A DNA stretch of 22,820 bases. Origin: JBFLYO01 sp040756745 (GTDB lineage: Bacteria; Bacteroidota; Ignavibacteria; UBA10030; UBA6906). The notes below the pieces were generated by a model, which saw nothing but the letters and a program-made list of their open reading frames with translations, was not told where the DNA came from and ran no database searches. The stretch is taken from NCBI GenBank assembly GCA_040756745.1, contig JBFLYO010000045.1, forward strand, positions 1-22,820, given 5' to 3'. Every line of letters starts with the position of its first letter. The first letter of the stretch is position 1. Positions 14,849-19,841 of this stretch are shown piece by piece. Made by a program: the position numbers and the translations under genes.

Positions 14849-14902
14849 GGTTAAGGTTGAGGTTGAGGTTGAGGTTAAGGTTAAGGTTGAGGTTCAGGTC
14901 AA
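14849..14902. repeat. GGTTRA hexamer tandem array, nine units
   Basis: Nine consecutive 6-bp units: GGTTAA, GGTTGA three times, GGTTAA twice, GGTTGA, GGTTCA and GGTCAA. The first seven follow GGTTRA exactly and the last two have decayed. The array lies just upstream of the GH20 promoter. Inverted copies of the same motif (CCTTAACC at 15019-15026 and 15036-15043) occur on the far side of the palindromic element, so the element appears to be embedded in this repeat. Confidence 0.9.
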
Positions 14903-14913
14903 GAGAGCGACTG

Positions 14914-15003
14914 GTCATTGCGAGCGCTCTTTGCGAAGCAATATATCACTGGCTAAGAATGGATTGCTTCGCCCCGACAACAGACGTCGGGGCTCGCAAT
15001 GAC
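14914..15003. repeat. 90-bp nested palindromic element (MITE-like or REP-like)
   Basis: The ends are a perfect 11-bp inverted repeat, GTCATTGCGAG (14914-14924) and CTCGCAATGAC (14993-15003). Inside are a second pair, GCGAAGCAAT (14933-14942) and ATTGCTTCGC (14963-14972), and a third hairpin, CCCCGAC (14972-14978) and GTCGGGG (14986-14992). The whole could fold into a branched cruciform. The sequence resembles a class of short interspersed palindromes with CATTGCGAG...CTCGCAATG ends known from many bacterial genomes. It encodes nothing. No T-run follows the hairpin on either strand, so it is not a typical intrinsic terminator. Confidence 0.85.
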
Positions 15004-15052
15004 GGGGGTCTCCCTTCACCTTAACCTGCTCCACCCCTTAACCTCACTCGCC

Positions 15053-15925
15053 CTACAGCTCAAACCCCGGATAATTCCTCGCGAGGAACCTTTGCACCTC
15101 AGCAATGTCCTCCTTGCTCGTCAGATCAGGCACTCGTTCCGCCAGCGGTATCGTCAACACCGACCGGGGATGGCGGGCGATGAGCAGCATGAGAGCGGCC
15201 GGGATCTCCTTTTCGAGTCGCACAGGATGAAGTGGCGTCTCCTTCAGCGGTTGCAGCATCAGGTCATAGGCAAACCGGAAGATGTTCATACTTACGCCGA
15301 TCCGTCCCGACGGGCCGCGGAGCCGGGCGATTTCGTCGGGAGATGGCTTCTCGATGATGCCCGTGAGATACCCTTCCGAATCGGTCTGAAGGACCGCAAA
15401 TTTCTCGATGCGCGATGGCTCAAATCCCAGCGCGTCGCGGTCGTAATCGATCAGGGCGCACGGTGCGGCTGTCTCCCGCATCAGGCGGAGCGCGTTGATC
15501 GAGTACAGATTGTCGCTGTTGCAGACCGTGAACTGCGTCTCTGCCCAGTCAGGCCGCGACATCATCGCACAGAGGACCGCGTCCGCCGTGCCGAGCGGCT
15601 TTGTGCGACCGCCGGGTATGCGCTGGACGGCGTATGAGATTGTCACTCCGTGATAGGGATTCCCCCTCTCGCGCTCCCCATAGTGCGCTCGCATTGCCGC
15701 ACTCTCCTCCCCCACCACAAGGACAACATCGGTATAACCCGCCTCGCGCACGTTGTAGATGAGATAGTCAAGGAACGGCCGTCCTCCCATGCCGACGCCG
15801 ATCATGGATTTTGTCTTCTCCTCAGCTTCCCGGAGAAGCCGCGCATCCGTCCCGGCCGGCGTCCGGCGGGGCGTGCGCATTCGCGAAGCAATACCGGCGG
15901 CTAGAATGACGATGTTCGGTTGCAT
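15053..15925 (-). CDS. Sugar-1-phosphate nucleotidyltransferase
   Basis: A 290-residue GT-A-like nucleotidyltransferase predicted to make an NDP-sugar from a sugar 1-phosphate and an NTP. The N-terminal loop is LAAGIASRM at residues 8-16. The signature lysine (K37 or K39 in EEKTKSM) comes after an insert of about 20 residues, longer than in standard glucose-1-phosphate nucleotidyltransferases. Further landmarks are LGTADAVL (111-118), the metal-binding CNSDNLY with D138, and IIEKPSP. The ATG follows directly on the stop codon of the kinase gene (TGAATG), so the two proteins are made together and probably act in sequence. The nucleotide and the sugar cannot be read from the sequence; the partner kinase suggests galactose, N-acetylgalactosamine or a related sugar. 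Confidence 0.85.
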   Translation of the reverse strand: MQPNIVILAAGIASRMRTPRRTPAGTDARLLREAEEKTKSMIGVGMGGRPFLDYLIYNVREAGYTDVVLVVGEESAAMRAHYGERERGNPYHGVTISYAVQRIPGGRTKPLGTADAVLCAMMSRPDWAETQFTVCNSDNLYSINALRLMRETAAPCALIDYDRDALGFEPSRIEKFAVLQTDSEGYLTGIIEKPSPDEIARLRGPSGRIGVSMNIFRFAYDLMLQPLKETPLHPVRLEKEIPAALMLLIARHPRSVLTIPLAERVPDLTSKEDIAEVQRFLARNYPGFEL

Positions 15926-17080
15926 TCAGAGATCAGTTCCTGTTGCAGCGCGCGTCCCATCACCGACGGAGACGATGTACGGTTTGCCTCCGGCTGACGC
16001 AATCGCTTCCGCGACGCGTTCCGGAAGTTCAGGAGCGTACGCGAACATACACCCCCCTCCGCCCGACCCGTTGATCTTCGCACCGTACGCTCCAGCGTGA
16101 CGCGCGGCTTCAATCATGCCATCGATCTTCGGCGTCGAGATTTTCAGGACATCCCGCAGCACCGCCTGGTGTTCATTGAGGAGTTCCCCGAGCCGGCGGC
16201 GATCGAGCTCCGTCGCATCAAGAAGGGCGCTCGCCTCCCTGGTGATGTCGCGGTTTCTCACCGTGCCAGCAAGGAGCGCACGCTCCCCGGGGGGGAGCAA
16301 ACTGCCACGCTGTTCCACCTCCTCACCGGTGACAGCTGAAAGGGAGAACCCTGCGTTCTCCTTTGTGAGCGTACGGAGAATCTCGAGGACACCTTCCTTG
16401 ACACGTGAGAGGATCCCCTTTGTGTCTTTCGGCTCTCCGGAGTCACCGAGCACGAACGCCCCCAGGTCGGTGCGCTGTTGCCGAACACTGACCCCTCCGG
16501 TGAAATCGACGGTGAGAACCCCGCCGAATGCCGCGGCCAGGTGGTCCATCATCCCCCCTGGTTCGCGGAACTCGAGTACCTCCGCTTCATGAGCGAATCG
16601 GGCGCATTCGCCCGGGCTCAGCTGTCGATGCACGTCCGACACAAATGCGAGCAGCGCTATCCACGAGACAACAAGCGCCGAAGAACTCGCGGTACCGGTG
16701 TTGATCGGGATCGTGCCATGGACGGTGCAATCAAGCCCCCGCGAAAACCTGAACCCGGCCCGGCGCATCACGTTCACGCCGCTGCGAAAATAGTCGCGCT
16801 CCTTCCGATACGGAATGCGGGCTCTCAGACCAAAGTGTTCTTCCTGCCCAATGTCCGGAAGCGAGACGTGGATTTTCAGGTCGTTCCTGCGCCGCGCCCT
16901 GATTTTTACCCGGAGGGAAATGGCACAGGGCACGACGGGCAGACCAAGATAATCCTGGTGCTCACCGAACAGGCAGATCCGGCCGGGGCTGGAAGCGACG
17001 AATGTCTCTTCAGAACTCAACGATGGCGGAGGGGGAGGCCCGGAAGGATTGTTCGACGCGGACCGACGCATGGCCCTCAC
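15926..17080 (-). CDS. GHMP-family sugar kinase, galactokinase-like
   Basis: Predicted to phosphorylate a free sugar at C1 with ATP. All GHMP motifs are present (numbering from 17080): SPGRICLFGEHQDYLG (31-46, very like the galactokinase signature GRVNLIGEHTDY), the phosphate loop NTGTASSSA (127-135), catalytic D179 in GGMMDH, and KINGSGGGGC near the C terminus. Length is 384 aa from this ATG. The start is uncertain: it overlaps the upstream hydrolase gene by 71 nt and adds a low-complexity segment with five prolines. A TTG at 17018-17020 giving 364 aa, close to the hydrolase stop, may be the true start. Its stop abuts the nucleotidyltransferase start. Galactose, N-acetylgalactosamine or another hexose is possible as substrate; mevalonate or homoserine is unlikely. 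Confidence 0.85.
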   Translation of the reverse strand: MRAMRRSASNNPSGPPPPPSLSSEETFVASSPGRICLFGEHQDYLGLPVVPCAISLRVKIRARRRNDLKIHVSLPDIGQEEHFGLRARIPYRKERDYFRSGVNVMRRAGFRFSRGLDCTVHGTIPINTGTASSSALVVSWIALLAFVSDVHRQLSPGECARFAHEAEVLEFREPGGMMDHLAAAFGGVLTVDFTGGVSVRQQRTDLGAFVLGDSGEPKDTKGILSRVKEGVLEILRTLTKENAGFSLSAVTGEEVEQRGSLLPPGERALLAGTVRNRDITREASALLDATELDRRRLGELLNEHQAVLRDVLKISTPKIDGMIEAARHAGAYGAKINGSGGGGCMFAYAPELPERVAEAIASAGGKPYIVSVGDGTRAATGTDL

Positions 17081-17822
17081 GCCGGAGGGCTTCGGCTGTC
17101 GTACGGACCGCGAGTTCGTTCGTATTGCACTGCTGACTGATATGCGCCACCACGAATGCCTTCGGCGGATGCGAGCTCTCGCGGACGATCTGGGTCACCA
17201 GCCCGGCACACTGTTCGTTCGAGAGGTGACCGATCTCACGGATCCGCTTTTTCAGCCACTCAGGCCGCCCTGAACGTTCGAGCATGTCGACGTCGTGGTT
17301 CGATTCGAGGACGACGGCGTGAGAGTCCTTGAATTGCGCGGCAAGACCCTCCTCCTGAAAGCCAAGGTCGGTTGCAAGCGTCATCTTCCTGCGTTGCGTC
17401 CCCGACCCGTGCGCGATCGTGAAGCCGAAGCACCCTCCGGGCGAGTCATGGGGCACCGGGAATGCCTCCACCTCGAAGCTCGCGATGCTCACCCCCGTGC
17501 CGTCGAACGTCCGCAACATCCCGAGGCGGTCCGCCCGGTCGAGGGACGGATACATCGACTTCAGGGCTCCCTTCAGTTCGTGGCGGATGAAGATCGGGAT
17601 ACGGTTATTGACCAGGAGTGCAGCGGACCTGTCGTGCACATGGTCGCCGTGCGCGTGTGTCAACAGCAGACCAGCGATGGGAGGATGATCACAATCGAGC
17701 ATCTCAAGCGTGGCGGTGAGGTAGCGGGGAGCGAAGCCGCAGTCGATGAGGAGAGCGTCGTGGTTGTTCCAGACCAGGGTCGCGTTACCCGCGCTGGAGC
17801 TTCCGAGAACCCGGAGGCGCAT
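17010..17822 (-). CDS. MBL-fold metallohydrolase, YycJ/WalJ-like
   Basis: A 270-residue metallo-beta-lactamase-fold hydrolase. The family holds phosphodiesterases and nuclease-like proteins, with YycJ/WalJ linked to DNA repair and cell-wall control in Firmicutes. The protein starts MRLRVLGSSSAGNATLVW, the standard beginning of the YycJ branch. The metal-binding LLTHAHGDHVHD supplies HxHxDH; DLGFQ carries a later metal-binding aspartate; and GHLSNEQCA matches the conserved GHLSN motif. An in-frame ATG at 17858 exists, but the family N terminus begins at 17822, so that start was chosen. The 3' end overlaps the annotated kinase start. Co-transcription with the sugar kinase may be simple clustering, since no functional link is known. 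The substrate is unknown. Confidence 0.85.
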   Translation of the reverse strand: MRLRVLGSSSAGNATLVWNNHDALLIDCGFAPRYLTATLEMLDCDHPPIAGLLLTHAHGDHVHDRSAALLVNNRIPIFIRHELKGALKSMYPSLDRADRLGMLRTFDGTGVSIASFEVEAFPVPHDSPGGCFGFTIAHGSGTQRRKMTLATDLGFQEEGLAAQFKDSHAVVLESNHDVDMLERSGRPEWLKKRIREIGHLSNEQCAGLVTQIVRESSHPPKAFVVAHISQQCNTNELAVRTTAEALRREGHASVRVEQSFRASPSAIVEF

Positions 17823-17900
17823 TGTGGCTGCTGGGAAGGGACGTATGGATGGCGCCAACGTACGAAAAACTCCGCTGAAATGAAAGTGGAGTTGCTGGCC

Positions 17901-17930
17901 TTGATTGCAGTGGCGGAACTCCTATATTTG
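17901..17930 (+). promoter_or_regulatory. Bacteroidota-type promoter of the NagX-like gene
   Basis: TTG (17901-17903), 19 nt, then TATATTTG (17923-17930) is an exact match to TTG-N19-TAnnTTTG. It lies 41 bp before the ATG at 17972. AAAGG lies about 8 nt before that ATG. This is the strongest single piece of evidence for Bacteroidota-like transcription in the window. Confidence 0.65.
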
Positions 17931-17971
17931 AGCGTTCCGGGCCTCAATCCCCCCCACTGAAAGGCACTGCA

Positions 17972-19093
17972 ATGACCGACACTCCTCCAGCACGATTGCT
18001 CTCGCTCGACGTTTTCCGCGGCATGACCATCGCCGGCATGGTGCTGGTGAACAATCCCGGCACTTGGGATCACGTCTACCCCGCCCTGCGCCATTCGGCC
18101 TGGAACGGATGCACACCTACCGACTTGGTGTTCCCCTTCTTCCTGTTCATCGTCGGCGTCGCGATTACGCTCTCCCTCTCGAAGCGAAAGGAGCGGGGGG
18201 ACGACATGGGGAAGCTGATGAGGAAGATTGCATTTCGGGCCGCAGCGATCTTTGCGATCGGAGTTGCGTTGAACGGCTTCCCGCTCTACCATATGAGCGA
18301 GCTGCGCATCCCCGGCGTGCTCCAGCGAATCGCCATCGTGTATTTTTTCTCGTCGCTATTATTCCTGAAGACGAACATCAAGACGCAGATCTCGGTGGGA
18401 GCAGGTGCGCTGCTTCTCTACTGGGGATTGATGACTCTGATCCCGGTACCGGGGGTCGGGCATGCGAGTCTTGAGCCGGAGACCAACCTCGGGGCATACA
18501 TCGATAGGGCGCTCTTCAGCGGACACCTCTGGAGCGTAACGAAGACGTGGGATCCCGAGGGGTTGCTCTCGACGCTTCCGGCCATCGGGACCGGGATCGC
18601 GGGCCTGCTCCTTGGCCACTGGCTCCGGACGACGCACGATATCTCCACGAAGACCGCCTGGATCTTCGTGGCGGGAACGCTGACCACGCTAGCAGGAATC
18701 ATCTGGGACATCTGGTTCCCGATCAACAAGGCGCTCTGGACGGGGAGTTACGTGCTGTACACGGCAGGGATGGCGCTGCTGTTCTTCGGGACGATCTACT
18801 GGCTGGTGGATGCGCGGAGGATCACCTGGTGGACGAGGCCGTTCGTTGTGTTCGGCCTGAACGCAATCGCGCTCTATATTATTGCGTGGATTACCGAGAC
18901 ACTCTGCTGGATCATCCAGGTATCGACCGCCCCGGGCACGTCGGTGTCACTGATTACGTATGTCTACGACAATTATCTTCTTGCGCTGCTCTCGCCGATC
19001 AATGCGTCATTGGTGTGGGCGGTGCTGTTTGTGGTGGGGCACCTGGGGATCATGTGGGTGCTGTATGCAAAGAAGATCTTTATCAAACTATAG
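17972..19093 (+). CDS. Multispanning membrane protein, NagX/HGSNAT-like (COG4299)
   Basis: A 373-residue integral membrane protein with about ten predicted helices, related to the membrane part of heparan-alpha-glucosaminide N-acetyltransferase and to bacterial NagX proteins of N-acetylglucosamine gene clusters. Hallmarks are LLSLDVFRGMTIAGMVLVNNPG at the N terminus (residues 9-30), the conserved LRHSAWNGCTPTDLVFPFFLFIVGV containing the active-region histidine, RIPGVLQRIAIVYF, and GLLSTLPAIGTGIAGLLLGHWL. Near the end, FVVFGLNAIALYIIAWI matches the conserved final segments. In bacteria the family has been proposed to transport or modify aminosugars; the biochemical role here is not settled. 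The gene is divergent from the hydrolase-kinase set and its stop is 3 bp from the convergent hydroxylase gene. Nearby GH20 and sugar kinase genes favour an aminosugar connection. Confidence 0.87.
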   Translation: MTDTPPARLLSLDVFRGMTIAGMVLVNNPGTWDHVYPALRHSAWNGCTPTDLVFPFFLFIVGVAITLSLSKRKERGDDMGKLMRKIAFRAAAIFAIGVALNGFPLYHMSELRIPGVLQRIAIVYFFSSLLFLKTNIKTQISVGAGALLLYWGLMTLIPVPGVGHASLEPETNLGAYIDRALFSGHLWSVTKTWDPEGLLSTLPAIGTGIAGLLLGHWLRTTHDISTKTAWIFVAGTLTTLAGIIWDIWFPINKALWTGSYVLYTAGMALLFFGTIYWLVDARRITWWTRPFVVFGLNAIALYIIAWITETLCWIIQVSTAPGTSVSLITYVYDNYLLALLSPINASLVWAVLFVVGHLGIMWVLYAKKIFIKL

Positions 19094-19096
19094 AAC

Positions 19097-19747
19097 TCAC
19101 CCCTCCTTCGTCTCCATCGCCACCTTCTCCTCCGGCAGATACATCGTCCCGAACACGTAATCCCACAACGGCGAGCTGACGCCGTAGCCGCGGCCGTTGT
19201 CGAGGTAATGATGGCGGACGTGGTGGTGTTTCACCCAGAGCGCAACTTTCCCCTTCATCGGCGCGTGGTGCGTGGCGTAATGGATCTCGTCGTAGCAGAT
19301 GTATCCAAAGATGAATCCCGCGAAGAAGATTCCGACGTACGGCGCAGGGATGATCAGCATGTAGAACCCGTAGAAGAGGAGCGCCAGCGGGATACTCACC
19401 GACGGCGGCATCACGAGCCGCGTCGTATCGTTCGGATAGTCATGATGCACACCGTGCATCATGAAGTGCATCTTCTTCCCCCAGTTCGATTTCGGTTCGT
19501 AGTGGAAGACGAACCGGTGGAGCAGATACTCGGTCAGCGTCCATACAAAGAGCCCGCCCGCAAACGTGTACAGAAGAACCCACGCAGCGGTCTCCCCCCC
19601 CGTAATGGCATCATACACGAAGTAGGAGACGACGGGGAGATAGAGGATAATCGGCACGGTCCAATGGACATGCGTGAAGAACTCGAGAAAGTCGCTCTTG
19701 AACAGCCGTGCCGATTCGTCCCTGTTGGAAACGTAGAGTTTGGGCAT
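19097..19747 (-). CDS. Fatty acid hydroxylase-superfamily membrane di-iron protein
   Basis: A 216-residue membrane oxygenase of the fatty acid hydroxylase/sterol desaturase superfamily, most like fatty-acid 2-hydroxylases that act on sphingolipid or free fatty acyl chains. Four hydrophobic segments alternate with the histidine clusters that bind the di-iron centre: HRFVFH (77-82), HFMMHGVHH (94-102), HYATHH (156-161) and HHHVRHH (174-180). The start at 19747 is chosen over one 17 codons upstream because GAGG lies 6 nt before it and the promoter-like -10 covers part of the longer form. The C terminus (LWDYVFGTMY) is typical of the family. It is convergent with the NagX-like gene. A hydroxylated lipid in this organism is implied; the exact substrate is unknown. 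Confidence 0.9.
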   Translation of the reverse strand: MPKLYVSNRDESARLFKSDFLEFFTHVHWTVPIILYLPVVSYFVYDAITGGETAAWVLLYTFAGGLFVWTLTEYLLHRFVFHYEPKSNWGKKMHFMMHGVHHDYPNDTTRLVMPPSVSIPLALLFYGFYMLIIPAPYVGIFFAGFIFGYICYDEIHYATHHAPMKGKVALWVKHHHVRHHYLDNGRGYGVSSPLWDYVFGTMYLPEEKVAMETKEG

Positions 19748-19753
19748 AGCGCA

Positions 19754-19757
19754 CCTC
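19754..19757 (-). promoter_or_regulatory. Ribosome binding site fixing the hydroxylase start
   Basis: GAGG on the minus strand stands 6 nt before the ATG at 19745-19747. It supports the 216-residue form over the longer frame from 19798. Confidence 0.65.
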
Positions 19758-19779
19758 AACTGAAAGGGGATACCTGCAT

Positions 19780-19808
19780 AGTATACAAAATCTGTCAATT
19801 TGGGTCAA
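19780..19808 (-). promoter_or_regulatory. Promoter of the fatty acid hydroxylase gene
   Basis: On the minus strand TTGACC (complement of 19803-19808), a 17-bp spacer and TATACT (complement of 19780-19785) give a strong sigma70-like promoter in the gap after the glycoside hydrolase gene. Transcription would start near 19773, inside the longer open frame, which again favours the start at 19747. Confidence 0.6.
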
Positions 19809-19841
19809 ATGGGCGCCGGTGGAGCAGGAAATCCAGTTCCG

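Larger units (their letters stand above)
14743..15052. other. Gene-free interval with promoter, hexamer array and palindromic element
   Basis: This 310-bp interval between the nucleotidyltransferase stop and the GH20 start holds no credible gene. It contains the GH20 promoter and leader hairpin, a GGTTRA hexamer array, and a nested palindromic element, each listed separately. The short open frames crossing it show no recognisable protein and run through the repeats. Confidence 0.8.

Noticed and set aside
14849..14902. Possible CRISPR-like or telomere-like array
   Set aside because: The units are contiguous 6-mers without spacers and with decayed ends, so this is a simple tandem repeat.
14972..14992. 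Intrinsic terminator for the nucleotidyltransferase transcript
   Set aside because: The CCCCGAC/GTCGGGG hairpin is strong, but no T-run follows on either strand; it fits better as part of the palindromic element.
14781..15024. Plus-strand small open frames through the repeats
   Set aside because: The translation is a run of RLRLRLRL produced by the hexamer array, with no sign of a real protein.
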